DNA from: Capra hircus
Taxonomy: Eukaryota; Chordata; Mammalia; Artiodactyla; Bovidae
Direction of reading: 5' to 3'
Assembly: GCF_001704415.2 (NCBI RefSeq)
Contig: NC_030826.1
Span: 31,305,324 to 31,369,323, forward strand
Length of the DNA: 64,000 nucleotides
Position numbers and translations under genes: made by a program. Under the pieces are notes generated by a model. The model made no database searches. It saw only the letters and a list, made by a program, of their open reading frames with translations, and had not been told where the DNA came from. Below, in pieces: positions 22,105 through 33,644 of the stretch (the stretch's first letter is position 1; every line of letters begins with the position of its first letter).

Positions 22105-22505
22105 AAGTCTTAGCCACTGCAATCAGAGAAGAAAAAAAAAAACAATCCAAATTGGAAAAGGAGAAGTTAGAACTGTCACTGTTTGCCAATGACATGATGC
22201 TATGCATGGATCATAAAGACACTACCAGAAAACTACTAGAGCTCATCAAGGAATTTGCTAAAGTTGCAGGTTAAAAATTAATACACAGAAATCTGTTGCA
22301 TGTCTCTACACTAACAATGAAAGATTCAGAAGAGAAATTCAAGAAACAATCCCATGTACCATAGCACCAAAAAGAATAAAATACCCAGTAATAAACCTAT
22401 CTAAGGAGACAAAAGACCTATACTCTGATGAAGATGCTGATGAAAGAAATCAAAGATGATGCAAACAGATGGAAAGATACACCCTGTTCTTGGATTGAAA
22501 GAATG
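22105..22505 (+). mobile_element. Old L1M ORF2 reverse transcriptase fragment
   Basis: TTGGAAAAGGAGAAGTTAGA and the FANDMMLCMD reading, a decayed F(A)DDM box, place it in the L1 RT palm. AATAAAATACCCAGTAATAA follows. Stops are frequent. One catalytic Asp is Asn. Confidence 0.85.
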
Positions 22506-22719
22506 AAGAAACATCAGAGAGGGAGAGGAAAAGAAAGAACATGAGTCCCAAAACTGTGTCTGCCTCCAGCTCAGATTGCAACCATTTCCAGAAAGATCCC
22601 AAGGGGATTTTAGGGATTTTACTTGGAATTTCCAACATGATTCTTAAATTGAAACAATAAATGCTCAGAAATAACTAAGAATGAGTAATGAAGAGGGTCT
22701 TTCCACGTCAGTTAGAAGA

Positions 22720-23265
22720 CATTCATTAAAAGAGTGAGATAACGTGTTTGCAGACAGACTGTTGGATGGGGCAGAAACAGATAATGAGAATGGGAAAATT
22801 ATTACATCATAAAGGTGGTGTTTAGTTCAGTGGGGGAAGGAATGGAATTGCCAATAATGGTATTGAAGTAATTGGCTCACCAATTTGAAAAACACAAAGC
22901 CGGAGCTTTCTTCACTTCTTTTACCAGCATAAATTCCAGAGAAGTTAATGATTTAGACTTAGGAAAGAAAACAATACAAGTTTAATATGAAAAGACAGGT
23001 GGTTATTTACATAATCTCGGGTAGCTGAAGAGTTTTCTGTGAACAATATTAACAGTGTCAATCATAAAGAAAAATACAGTAGATTTAACTACATCCATAT
23101 TAAAAACATTTGTATGTAAAAAGTAATAAACTAATTAAAAATTGGAAAAATGTTGCAACATACATAACTAAGAAAGAATTCAACCTCTTAATAGGCAAAG
23201 GACTCATAAAATAGCTAAGAAAATATATTGGAAAAATGAGAAATGGATACCATATAGGTAATGTG
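22720..23265 (+). mobile_element. Old L1M ORF2 3' part
   Basis: CATAAATTCCAGAGAAGTTA, TACAGTAGATTTAACTACAT and TGTTGCAACATACATAAC follow the end of L1 ORF2. It is probably the same element as 22105-22505 with decayed or deleted sequence between. Confidence 0.6.
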
Positions 23266-23274
23266 GTAAACTTT

Positions 23275-23340
23275 TTGTGATCTACATATGTATACATGTG
23301 TACATATGCGTGTGCTATATACATACATGTATACATATAT
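23275..23340. repeat. TA/TG/CA-rich simple repeat
   Basis: Imperfect ATACATGTATAC-type alternation, cut by the next SINE, which used part of it as target. Confidence 0.8.
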
Positions 23341-23558
23341 GTGTGCTAAGTTGCTTCAGTTGTGACCAACTCTTTGTGGCCCCATGGACTATATTCCCCC
23401 AGGCTCCTCTGTCCATGGGATTCTCCAGGCAAGAATACTGGAGTGGGCTGCCATCCCTCCTCAAGGGCATCTTCTCCACTCAGGGATTGAACTTGTATCT
23501 CTTATGTCTCCTGCATTGCAGGCAGATTCTTTACCACTAGCACCACCTGGGAAGCCTA
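23341..23558 (-). mobile_element. Bov-tA-type SINE
   Basis: Complemented full copy. The 11-bp TSD TATACATATAT is at 23330-23340 and 23559-23569, although this lies in simple sequence. Confidence 0.9.
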
Positions 23559-23878
23559 TATACATATATAAACATATTTTTATAAAAATATGTGTTTCTG
23601 TGAAAAAATTAACATATGAGATGGTTAAATAAAAATGACTGAAGAGATTTATACTGAACTGTTAAAGTATAATGGGGATCACAGTTGATTTTTACTTGCA
23701 TCTTTTTTGTCTTTCTGCATTTTTAGAGGTTTTCAATAAGAAATGGATTTTACTTGAGAAAAAAAATATTTGTAGAAAGTAGAAGAAATATGAACAATGG
23801 ATGATTAATATCTAATTTTGTTTGCTTTGTCTGGCTTTCTCAGGATGCTTTAATTTGAGGAGGAGCAGAACTTTTGGG

Positions 23879-24078
23879 GGGCTTCCCTGGTAGCTCAGTG
23901 GTAAAGAATCCACCTGCCAATGCAGGAAAAGAGGTTCAATCCCTGGGTTGAAGATCCCCTAGAGAAGGAAATGGCAACTGGCTCCAGTATTCTTGCCTGG
24001 AAAATCCCATGGACAGAGAAGCCCGGCAGTCCATGGGGTTGCAAAGAGTCGGACACAACTGAGCGACAAAACAATAAT
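23879..24078 (+). mobile_element. Bov-tA-type SINE
   Basis: Sense copy with GGGCTTCCCTGGTAGCTCAG. The TSD CAGAACTTYTGGG is at 23866-23878 and 24079-24091. Confidence 0.93.
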
Positions 24079-24091
24079 CAGAACTTCTGGG

Positions 24092-24605
24092 ACTCTCACT
24101 GAAATCCCTCAGCCTGGCTCCTTGGCCTCTAGGTCTGGATGCTTCACAGAGGGGATGCTGTTGTGGGAACCGAGCTTGTGGTCCAGTCTGCCTCTACAGG
24201 GCGTGTTCCTGCAGCCAAACAGAGCACAATGAAGAAAGACGGGAAAATAGCCACAGGCTGATACCACAATAAAGAGAGAGCGTGACTCCAAAGGCTTTCC
24301 AGGGCGTCTCCAATCTGACATTTCCTTCCTGACCTTTTAGCTTCTCACTTAACTTCACATACACTGGCCCAGAGCTAGATTTAGCATCATCGTTAGTAAA
24401 AGACAGTTCCCCCAGGAATCAACTTACAGACCCCTGAACTCAGGAAGGCAGATTCAGAGATAGCCCTGCACGGGGTTTGTCTAATACAGAGAGAGGGATG
24501 TAACCCTGGGGTAGTTCTTGCCCAACTCAGGAGAATGGACCGGTGGCTTTCCAGACTTGAATGAGGCTTCAATCCTAAGTGGCCTTTTGCCAGTACAGAC
24601 GTATG
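24092..24605. other. Unrecognised, no gene
   Basis: Moderate GC. No repeat or coding signal recognised. Confidence 0.4.
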
Positions 24606-24814
24606 TTGTGCTCAGTCGTTCAGCTGTGTCCGACTCTTTGCAACTCCATGGATTGTAACCCTTCAGACTCCTCTCTCCATGGGATTTTCCAGACAAGAAT
24701 ACTAGAGTGGGTTGCCATTTCCTTCTCCAGGGGCTTTTCCTGACCCAGGGATGGTACCCACGTCTCCTGCTTGGAAGGCAGATTCTTTACCACTGAGCCA
24801 CCTGGGAAGCCCTG
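24606..24814 (-). mobile_element. Bov-tA-type SINE
   Basis: Complemented full copy ending ACTGAGCCACCTGGGAAGCC. No TSD found. Confidence 0.9.
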
Positions 24815-24867
24815 TAGTAACAGGAGGTCACAACTAAAAGAGCTGCAAGACATATTCTGTCTAAGGA

Positions 24868-24976
24868 AGATCTTCGTTGCATCATGTGGTTTCTTAGATC
24901 CCCGACCTGGGATCAAACCTGCGTCCCCTACATCAGAAGGTAGATTCTTAACCCTGGACCACCAGGGAAGTCCCAC
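24868..24976 (-). mobile_element. CHR-type SINE, head part
   Basis: Complemented, ending TAACCCTGGACCACCAGGGA. Only the tRNA-like head and a short body remain. Confidence 0.8.
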
Positions 24977-25039
24977 CTTACTTCCTGTTCAGTCTCCGAT
25001 CACGGTGTTAATTTCTGTCTCCTTGTTTATTTACTTCTA

Positions 25040-25165
25040 GATTGCCTGTTGCTCTCACAGCCTGTAAACCCTCTGAGAGCAGAGGCTCCTCTTCTTCTCT
25101 TGGTATCCTCAGAATCTCTGTAGGGGCTGGTACAATCCTCAGTGAGTATTTGTTGAATGAGTTAA
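25040..25165 (+). repeat. L2 3' end
   Basis: CCTCTGAGAGCAGAGGCTCC, then CTGGTACAATCCTCAGTGAG and TATTTGTTGAATGAG form a classic sense L2 terminus. Confidence 0.8.
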
Positions 25166-26224
25166 GTGACCAGTATTAATAAATGGGCTAAAAGAATGTA
25201 CCTCTCTTACAAAATTTATCAAATGAAACGTCAGAGAACACAGAAAGACTTAGCAGGAAATTCAAGTGCTCCTTGAGAATCAGCTCCTAGAGGAGAAATC
25301 TGTCTTCATTCTTTCCTTATCAAGACCCGCAAAACTATGCAAAGTCCTTTGAGCTCTTTGGAGGGGAATAGTGATGCTTAAACGCAAAAGATAATCTTGT
25401 TTCTTCTTGTGAATTCAAAATAATTTTTGAAAAGGAACAGGCCCTCTCAAAGTATTATGCCCACACAATCTTTCCTTTAAGTAGCAAAAAACCCCAAATA
25501 GTTTTATGATCCCTAATGTAATACAGATGTAGAGGGTAAGAATTTGATGGTCAATTAATTTAGAAAATATCCAGGGCCTCTCAGAGGTTCAACGTACGGA
25601 CTTTGAAATTTGACTCATGATTACGATGCCCTTCCCCCAACCTTCTCCCCATCCCTAGATATAAAAAGAAAGGAACGCTTGTAATATTGCTTATGGAATG
25701 TTCTAGAGGGGTAGTTAAGCTGCTCTTCATAAAAACCTTTGGATCAAGTTTTCCTGGCCTTTTCCAATTGGGACTGTTCCTGAGCATTGAAGTGAAGCAA
25801 TATTAAACTGGCAAGCTCCTGAGAGTCGATTATTGTGGGGAGTTGAAAGGAAAGAGCTGGCATCTTTGCGCTTCATTAATCTTCGAAGGAAAGAAAGCTC
25901 CGGCCAGTGGACCAAAGGCCCACATGTCAGAGCTTGATTTCCTGTTCTTCTGGGTTTCGGTTTGAACATGAAGCAAATGTTCCGGGGAACTCCGGGTGGC
26001 TAGAAGGCAGTCTCCTCTCTCATGCCAGCAGGACTTGGTTTCATGAATTAATAATATCCCACTCCGAGAAAGCCAAGAGCTATTGAGGCTGGAGGCACCG
26101 TGGTGCTGAGAGCTGGCTGTAGGCACAGCGAGTCATCAATCCATCCATCAACCACTTAGCCAATGGTTATTCCAATAGCTCCCCTGAAACCTTTCTTTTC
26201 TCCCCCAAGCTGCAAGCGTTACTG
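25166..26224. other. Repeat-poor unrecognised stretch
   Basis: About 1 kb without young repeats. The minus frames at 25581-25787, 25727-25969 and 25830-26126 overlap each other in different frames and show no domain. It could be unique non-coding DNA. Confidence 0.45.
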
Positions 26225-26950
26225 TAAGTCTTGTTTTACTTTTTCGCGGTTTTTATTGGAGTATTGTTGATTTACAATGTTGTGTTAGTTTCAGGGGTAC
26301 AGTATAGTGAATCAGTTATATATATACACACGTATCCACTCTTTTTTAGATTCTTTTCCCACATAAGTCATTGCACCATATTGAATAGAGTTCCCTGTGC
26401 TGTATAGTAGGTTCTTATTAGTTATTTATCCTATATATAGTGGGGATTCCCTTGTAGCTCAGACGGTAAAGTATCTGCCTACACTGCGGGAGACCCGAGT
26501 TTGATCCCTGGGTCAGGAAGATCCCCTGGAGAAGGAAATGGCAACCTACTCCAGTACTCTTGCCTGGAAAATCCCATGGACAGAGGAGCCTGGTAGGCTA
26601 CAGTCCATAGGGTTGCAAAAAGTCAGACACGACTGAGCAACTTGTCAATGTCAAAATAGACATATATATATAGTACTGTGTATATGTCAACCCCAGTCTC
26701 CCAGTTTATCCCTCTGCCCCTTTCCCCTTTGGTAAACATAAAGTTGTTGTTGTTTTTTCCCTACGTTGGTGACTCTATTTCTGTTTTGTAAATAAGTTCA
26801 TTTGTATCAATTTTTTTTTAGATTCCACATATAAGTGGTATCATATAATAGTTGTCTTTCTCTTTCCAACTTACTTCACTCAATATAACAATCTTTAAGT
26901 CCATCTATGTCCTTGCAAATGGCATTCTTGAACAAAATACTCTTTCTTTG
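26225..26950 (-). mobile_element. L1 3' UTR (antisense), host of a Bov-tA
   Basis: TTGATTTACAATGTTGTGTT, GAGTTCCCTGTGCTGTATAG and, after the SINE, CTCAATATAACAATC are the complemented ruminant L1 3' UTR in correct order. Confidence 0.88.
26442..26664 (+). mobile_element. Bov-tA-type SINE
   Basis: Sense full copy inside L1. The TSD TATATATAGT is at 26432-26441 and 26665-26674. Confidence 0.93.
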
Positions 26951-27029
26951 TATCCAAAGTTCTTCAAACACACTGCAACATTGCACTTTCCACCCTTTAT
27001 TGAATACAATATTTTCCTCATGAGAGAAT

Positions 27030-27335
27030 AAATAACAGCATTTTTTGGTAAGAGCTATATTGAGATATAATTAATGAATTAAATGACTAATCCATTGAAG
27101 TATACAATCTGATGGCTTTTTATTATACCCACAGAGTTGTGCAACTATCAATATAATTTTGAAACATTTTCATCACCTCTGAAAGGACCCTCCATTTCCT
27201 TTAGCTCTGAGACCATCAAACCCCAACTCACTCTTCAAACCCTAGGCAATCACTGGACTACTTTCTGTCTCTAGATTTGTGAAGCCTGAGTATTTTGCAT
27301 AAACAGAATTATACAATACATGGTGATTTGTGACT
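27030..27335 (-). mobile_element. Old L1M 3' UTR (antisense)
   Basis: GAGATATAATTAATGAATTA, CACAGAGTTGTGCAACTATC and GAACATTTTCATCACC-like sequence in the complemented L1M order. Confidence 0.75.
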
Positions 27336-27648
27336 GGCTGTAAGAGCATTTTATGTGCGACATTTATTTTGTGTCAAGCACAATAACTGTTCTCAGTAAA
27401 TAAAGGTATTTGAGTGAATGACTGTGCTCCCAGTTCACTACTGTGCAGTCATCCTATGGAAGGAATAAGACATGAAGACCACACGTTATCTTCGATTCAG
27501 GTGACAAGAGAAGGTTGACCTAAAACATGAAAATTAGCTAAATTACAGGCAGGACTGCAAATGCTCAATTAAGTGGTATGTAAACTAGAAGAATAAGAGG
27601 ATATATTACAAGGCTCTCTTTTAGAGTCAGTTTTAGGCAAAATTTCTT

Positions 27649-27773
27649 TCTTTCTTTTTTTCTCTTTTTTTGGCTGTACAGCATATGGGATCTTAGTTCT
27701 CTGACCAGGGATTGGACCCATGGGCCCTATAGTGGAAGCGCAGAGTCAATCAGTGGACTACCATGGAAGTCCA
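27649..27773 (-). mobile_element. CHR-2-like short SINE
   Basis: The complemented head CAGTGGACTACCATGGAAGT is at the right. The perfect 14-bp TSD AGGCAAAATTTCTT is at 27635-27648 and 27774-27787. Confidence 0.92.
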
Positions 27774-28048
27774 AGGCAAAATTTCTTAAGCAATAAGGAT
27801 GTACTTTGGGATTGATCAAAAAGGTTTACTTATACCTTGTATTGTAGTTTAACTTATCAAAATATTTATCTTGGCTCCTCCACATATATTGGAATATCTA
27901 TGTATTTCTACTTCTACATCTCAATGTCTTTCAGTATCAGATGCGTTAAATTTTTGGAGAAGGATCACGAAGTTTTAGCTTCTTTCAGGCGTTGCCATGG
28001 TTTTTTCTCCTGAAACATGAGTATGGAAACCTAAAATTTGATTGATGA

Positions 28049-28326
28049 ACACTGCTGCTGCTGCTGCTAAGTCGCTTCAGTCGTGTCCGACTCTGTGCGA
28101 CCCCATAGGCGGCAGCCCACCAGGCTCCCCCGTCCCTGGAATTCTCCAGGCAACAACACTGGAGTGGGTTGCCATTTCCTTCTCCAATGCATGAAAGTGA
28201 AAAGTGAAAGTGAAGTCGCTTAGCCGTGTCCGACTCTCTGCGACCCCATGGACTGCAGCTTACCAGGCTCCTCTGTCCATGGGATTTTCCAGGCAAGAAC
28301 ACTGGAGTGGGTTGTCATTTCCTTAG
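28049..28326 (-). mobile_element. BovA2 SINE
   Basis: Complemented two-unit copy starting with a (CTG)n run that corresponds to the AGC tail. Very close to consensus by eye, so probably recent. Confidence 0.93.
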
Positions 28327-28409
28327 CAGGAAGTGACTTAGCACCAGCAGCAGCAACCTCACAAGGGAAGCTATGAAGAGTAAAAAGCGCAGGGAAGCAT
28401 TTCCTCCCT

Positions 28410-28744
28410 TTATTTCATTTATCTACTTAGTTTTGGCTGTGTGGGTCTTCCTTGCTGCATGGGCTCTTTCTCTAGTTGCAGCGAGCAGGGGCTACTCTTA
28501 GCTGCAATTCATGAGCTTGTTTCAGGGCTTCTCTTGTTGCTGAGCACAGGCTCTAGGGTGCTCAGGTTTCAGTGGCTGTAGCACATAAACTCAGTAGTTG
28601 TGGTTCCTGGACTCTAGAACACAGGTCTCAATAGCTGAGGTGCATGGGCTTAGCTGCTCTGAGGCATGTGGAATCTTCCCAGACCAGGGATTGAACCTGT
28701 GTCTCCAGCACTGGCAGCTGTATTCAACTACCAGGAAAGTCCTG
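28410..28744 (-). mobile_element. CHR-type SINE, long form
   Basis: The complemented long body (CTGCATGGGCTCTTTCTCTA, GCTCAGGTTTCAGTGGC) ends at CAACTACCAGGAAAGTCC. Confidence 0.85.
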
Positions 28745-29145
28745 CGCCTCCATTTTTGCTCTGGCCAGTAAGAGAGAGAAGTTCATAAGCATGAACTTCT
28801 CTGAGACTATAACAGCCATATGTTAATGAAAAGATAATTATTTATAAGGACTTAATTCTTCCCTTGCTTTAGATTTTTCTTTAAGGATAAAATTTGAAGC
28901 TTGCTCTGATATAGTGAGTCCTGTCTGCTGTTGAATGAGCTTCAACTGGCTACTTTAAACCAACAACCCCCTTTGCATTAAATCAGCTTCTTGCTAAAAG
29001 ACCAGCCTCAAACTTCCATAGCCAAGTTAAGACACACCCATGCACCAAATCATCTCACGGCACTGTAGTTACGTCTCATATGGCTCTCTATTCCTTTTCA
29101 TTCTTGGGTCTATAAGAGAAGTATCCTTCTTACTTCTCAACCTAG
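28745..29145. other. Unrecognised, contains a perfect hairpin
   Basis: No repeat family or coding signal. The hairpin at 28775-28802 is the only structured feature. Confidence 0.4.
28775..28802. other. 12-bp perfect inverted repeat, 4-nt loop
   Basis: AGAGAAGTTCAT, loop AAGC, ATGAACTTCTCT. It is the tightest palindrome I noticed in non-repeat sequence here. Confidence 0.7.
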
Positions 29146-29154
29146 TCACCATTG

Positions 29155-29532
29155 TGGTGCTGGGGAAGACTACTGAGAGTCCCTTGGATAGCAAGGAGAC
29201 CAAATCAGTCAATCCTAACGGAAATCAACCCTGAATATTCATTGGAAGGAATGATGCTGCAGCTGAAGCTTCAGTACTTTGGCCAACTATACAAAGAGTT
29301 GACTCGATGGAAAAGACACCGATGCTGGGAAAAACTAAAGGCAAAAGGAGAAGAGGGCGGCAGAGGATGAGATGGTCAAATAGCATCACTGACTCAGCGG
29401 ACATGAATTTGAGCAAACTCTGGGAGATAAGGAAGGACAAAGGAGCCTGGTGTGCTGCAGTCCATGGGGTTACAGAATTGTGCAGCAGTCCATGGGGTTG
29501 CAAAGTCTTAGTGACTGAACAACAAACAATAT
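29155..29532 (+). mobile_element. BovB LINE 3' end, 5'-truncated
   Basis: It runs from GGGAAGACTACTGAGAG to GTGACTGAACAACAAAC. The TSD TCACCATTG is at 29146-29154 and 29533-29541. The phrase CAGTCCATGGGGTT occurs twice near the 3' end, a small internal duplication. Confidence 0.92.
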
Positions 29533-29541
29533 TCACCATTG

Positions 29542-30399
29542 CAGTTCTGCGTGATGTTCGAAGCTTTTCAAAAGAAGGCATCACAGACTCAGGAGCCGTG
29601 CACACAAAAGGCTCCAGAAAGGATGCAAGGAGGGGAAACATGCTTCTATAAGTGCTTGATGTCCCAAGGGCCTTACACTCAAGATTCCTGAACTCATTTA
29701 TGCTCATAATGTCTGGTATGTTTGATAAAAGGAATCAGAATCATGACCCAAGTAAACTGGGGAAAAAAACCCACCCCATCTCATTATCTTCGAATAAAAT
29801 CAAACTGTGTTTATCCTGGTACACAGCCATCTCCAAAATGTATTTGCTTTGGCTGTTGATTTTAATGCATGTTCACGAGGAAAATCGAAAAAGCCCATTC
29901 AGCAGGAATGCAAATGTGGCTTGAGAAGGAGTGAGAGTTCTCATAAAATTCCCCAAAAAGGGCCAATTCGCTATTGGACTCTCAAATCCTTTCACCGCTG
30001 TGAATATCAGTTACAAACGCAGCAAGAAGCCTCATGGTTTTACCATCTTCTCTGAACACGAACAGCCAACATCGTCACACAGAGCTGTGCACAAGCGCAT
30101 GGCAACCGGCCACCCTTTGGCTCTCCCGTGGCAAAGAGGCGCCTTCCTCTGAAGCAATGAGCACATTTTCTTCCCAGAGGTTTGGGCAGCGAGGAACGTA
30201 TGCTAAGGCCACGAGGCTGTAGATCTCAGACTCCGCCATCCAGTGTTCCAAATGGCATGGGGCTGGCCATCATTAAAAAGAGATCATCTCCAATAGCATA
30301 TTGAGAAAATGCAGCCAACAGCCTGGTTTCCTCTTTTAGCCCTCATGAAAGAGTAAGGTAAACCAGCCCAGTGGCTTTGGAACTGCCTGAAAATAATGC
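29542..30399. other. Repeat-poor, CpG-retaining block; possible conserved non-coding element
   Basis: About 860 bp with no recognised repeat. More than a dozen CpGs are spread along it, and four overlapping plus-strand frames of 62-90 codons sit at 29652-30222 in different frames. None has a domain. An octamer-like ATGCAAAT occurs at about 29908. The open frames probably reflect composition, and the block may be regulatory. Confidence 0.4.
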
Positions 30400-30402
30400 C
30401 AC

Positions 30403-30597
30403 AGACTCCTCAACGGTAAAGAATCCGCCTGCACTGCAGGAGACCCGGGTTCACTCCCTGGGTCAGGAAGATCCCCTGGAGGAGGAAATGGCAACCCACT
30501 CCAGTATTCTTGCCTGGAGAATCCCATGGACAGAGGAGCCTGGCAGGGCTCCATGGGGTTGCAAACAGCTGGACACGACTGAGCGACTGACACACTC
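30403..30597 (+). mobile_element. Bov-tA-type SINE (head degraded)
   Basis: From CAACGGTAAAGAATCCGCC to GACACGACTGAGCGACTGAC. The first tRNA-like bases are diverged or lost. Confidence 0.92.
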
Positions 30598-30664
30598 CTT
30601 AACAACAGCTCAGGAAACAGGTCAGGTGGTGATTTCAGACAACTATCTCCTTTCACACTTTTTC

Positions 30665-31205
30665 TTTCATTTTTAAATTTTATTTATTGATTTTATTTTT
30701 TTCAGTTTAACCCTCGTACAACATGCACACACAGTTCCATGATCTAGATGGAGTAATTGTAAAAAACTGACTGCTTTACAGTGTTGTGTTGGTTTCTGCC
30801 ATATGACAGTGTGAATCAGCTGTAACTGTACCTACATCCCCGCCCTCTTGAGCCTCCCTCCCATCCCTCTAGGTCATCACAGAGCACTGAGCTAAGCGCC
30901 CTGAGCTATACAGCAGCTTTCCACAAACTATTTTACATGATGGTGGGGCTTCCCTGGTGGCTCAGATGGTGCCTGCAATGTGGGAGACCCGGGTTCGATC
31001 CCTGGGTTGGGAAGATGCCCTGGAGAAGGAAGTGGCAACCCAGTCCAGTGTTCTTGCCTGGAGAATTCCACAGATGGAGGAGCCTGGTGGGCTATGGTCC
31101 ATGGGGTCGCATAGAGTTGATATGACTGAGCGACTCACACGACTTGCTTTAGTGTGTATGTCAACGCTGCTCTCCCAGTTCATCCTACCCGCTCCTTCCC
31201 AACTT
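30665..31205 (-). mobile_element. L1_BT-like 3' UTR (antisense), host of a Bov-tA
   Basis: TTTACAGTGTTGTGTTGGTT, GTCATCACAGAGCACTGAGC and TATGTCAACGCTGCTCTCCC in complemented order around the SINE. Confidence 0.9.
30942..31143 (+). mobile_element. Bov-tA-type SINE
   Basis: Sense copy with intact head GGGCTTCCCTGGTGGCTCAG and a 12-base deletion after it. It lies inside the L1 3' UTR. Confidence 0.93.
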
Positions 31206-31214
31206 GTGTCTGCA

Positions 31215-31510
31215 AGTCCGTTCTGAGTATTTCAATAAATATCTAGTGATTGCTCTTGTGAGCAAGATGGCCATCGTACCCACCCTCAAAGCGCTTACAG
31301 TCTGCTGGGGGAAGCAGCGGGGAAGTGCTACTGAAAGATGGATCAGTGCAGGGGCTGTAGGGTCACCCGGAGAAGCATTTGACCCCGCTGCTGGCGGGGG
31401 TGGGGTGGGAGGGGGTCAAGACAGCTGGCTAGAGCAAGTGCAGCCCAAATGGAGAATTGAAATGGAGAGGAGAGAGCCTGAGAAGAAAGCAGAGGCCAGG
31501 AGCAGGAAAG
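31215..31510 (-). repeat. L2 fragment (antisense)
   Basis: TTTCAATAAATATCTAGTG, CTCAAAGCGCTTACAGTCTG and a G-rich following segment fit complemented L2 with strong decay. Confidence 0.5.
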
Positions 31511-31726
31511 CCTGTGCATGAATCCAAATGCGAGAGAGGATATTAGAAACCCTGGCCAATGGGGAGAAGAAAAACAGGGAGCAAGCACATTAGGTCATAC
31601 GAAGCCATGCTAGGGATCTGGGGTCTTACGTGGAGGAGCAAATTTATTGATTTATTTATTTTATTGGAGGATAGTTGCTTTACAATATTGTGGTGGTCTC
31701 TGCTCTACATCAGCATGAGTCAGTCA

Positions 31727-31931
31727 TCGTCGCTCAGTCGCTCAGTCGTGTCCGACTCTTTGCGACCCCATGGACTGTAGCCTACCAGGCTCCTCTGTCC
31801 ATGGGATTTTCCAGGCAATAGTCCTGGAGTGGATTGCCATTTCCTTCTCCAGGGGATCTTCCCAACCCAGGGATCGAACCTGGGTCTCCCACATTGTAGA
31901 CAGACACTTTACCGTCTGAGCCACCAGGGAA
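31727..31931 (-). mobile_element. Bov-tA-type SINE
   Basis: Complemented, close to consensus. The TSD GTCAGTCA is at 31719-31726 and 31932-31939. Confidence 0.93.
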
Positions 31932-31939
31932 GTCAGTCA

Positions 31940-31972
31940 CATATATATGTATATATATGTATATATATATCA
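31940..31972. repeat. ATATATGT simple repeat
   Basis: Alternating AT with TGT interruptions. It coincides with the TA-rich segment of the L1 3' UTR. Confidence 0.8.
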
Positions 31973-32294
31973 CCCCTCTTCAGCCTCCCTCCTCCCCCCT
32001 CTCCACCCCTCTCTGTCATCACAGAGCACCAGGCTGAGCTCCTTGTCTATGCAGCTGCTTCCCACGAGCTAGCTATCTCACGCATGGCAGTGTATATAGG
32101 TCAACGCTGCTTTCCCAATCGGTCTCACCCTCTCCTTCCCCCGCGGCATCCACCAACCTGTTCTCTATGTCTGCATCTCCATTTCTTCTCTATAAACATG
32201 ATCACCAGTACTCTTTCTCTAGATTCCATCTATATGCTTTAATGTACAGTATTTGTTGAGAGAATTTATTAGATACATCTTTCAGGCAAAGCAC

Positions 32295-32430
32295 TATGGC
32301 TGCAGCATGCAGAACGGATGGGAGGGTACAGGACTGCAGTTGGGACATTTGGGGGGGTTGGCACCCAAACCCAGACAGGAAGATGTCTGAACCAAGGTAG
32401 CAGCAGTGTGACGAAGAGACACAGCAGGGC
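32295..32430 (-). repeat. L2-like fragment (antisense)
   Basis: GGGAGGGTACAGGACTGCAG and GAACCAAGGTAGCAGCAGTG fit the L2 3' half. Weak. Confidence 0.35.
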
Positions 32431-32694
32431 CCATGGTGTCCAGCATCACCGCCAGATATTAACTGCATCCTGGTTGCTAGAAGCTTCCTCTGCAGAGGCT
32501 GGACCCATACTACTGATGGGGCTGCTGAAATCTAGAACACATGTTTTGCTAGAGATGCCTTGCTATGGATGGTCATGCCCAATTACCAATTGAACAGGTC
32601 TTCTTCAATGAAAAGAAGTGTCAAGCTAGAGTGGCTGAGATTTTGGGAGATATCACAGGCACTGAAATATTTGTTTTTATGCCAATATCACATT

Positions 32695-32905
32695 TTTTTA
32701 ACTTTTAATTTTAAATTGGGGTATAGCCAATTAAGTGCTATGATAGTTTCAGTTGGATAGCACAGGGACTCAGCCATATGTAGACATGTATCCATTCTCC
32801 CTCAGAGTCCCCTCCCATCCAGGCTGCCATGTAACACTGAACAGAATTCCCTGTGCTACACAGCAGTAGGTGCTTGTTGGTTATCATTTTAAATATAGCA
32901 ATGAA
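32695..32905 (-). mobile_element. L1 3' UTR fragment (antisense)
   Basis: ATTGGGGTATAGCCAATTAA, CAGAATTCCCTGTGCTACAC and GTAGGTGCTTGTTGGTTATC. Confidence 0.88.
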
Positions 32906-33640
32906 ATATCACACTTTGCTGAATACTGTAGCTTTAGACGTGTTGAAGTTAAGTAGCACTAGCTTTTTTTTTTTTTTTTTCATTTTGGTTATTATTTGTG
33001 TTCCCTATGGACTTTAAAATGATCCTGTCAATTAAAAGATACTGCTAAGAGTTTTATTGTGATTTCACAGTGGCAAATAATAAGGTTTCTGGGTATGCAA
33101 ATAGTAAGAAAATTTGCCTTGCATGTACTACCATTCTGAGGAAATTATTTGAGGATTTACACCAGCAAAAATAGGGAGAGATCAAAGAGAGGAAATCATG
33201 GAATACAGGAAACAAGGAAAGACTCCAGTGGTACCCATGGAGCCTAGAAAGCGTCTGGTCTGGATCGTAGCAGGAGGTCAGGGGCTGGCACGTGTCCCCA
33301 GGGAGACATGGATTCTGAGCAGTCATTGTGCACATAACAGAAAGGCTGAAATGATTTGAAGATATAATGGGGCACATTATATTTTTGAAAATGAACAACC
33401 ACAAAAAAATAAGGCATTTAGAGACTCTAGCAAGCTGAGGAGAAAACTATACAGGAAATCTGTGGTCAGAATATGAATGAAATTTGAAAATGGCATTGTC
33501 ATAAAAGCTATTGTTAAAGCATAAGAGAAAGAAATTCATATAACCTTGATGCAAGAAGGTTCTACTTTCTGTGGTCCAGAGATTGTTGTATTGATGCAGT
33601 AAAAGAAATACAACACTTGCATGTGACTGGGGTAAGCAGT
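32906..33640. other. Unassigned, no gene
   Basis: Poly-T run at about 32965-32981, then mixed sequence. The minus frame at 33054-33404 (116 codons) has no known domain. Confidence 0.35.
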
Positions 33641-33644
33641 AAAA

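Larger units (their letters stand above)
31640..32240 (-). mobile_element. L1_BT-like 3' UTR (antisense), host of a Bov-tA
   Basis: TTATTGGAGGATAGTTGCTT, TGTCATCACAGAGCACCAGG and CAACCTGTTCTCTATGTCTG in complemented order. Confidence 0.9.

Noticed and set aside
28049..28326. Regularly spaced near-identical units suggesting a CRISPR-like array
   Set aside because: The repeats are dispersed SINEs in a vertebrate genome with no short repeat-spacer structure.
29652..30222. Cluster of four overlapping frames as a multi-exon gene
   Set aside because: Different frames, no splice-site pattern I could defend, no domain; treated as a possible non-coding element.
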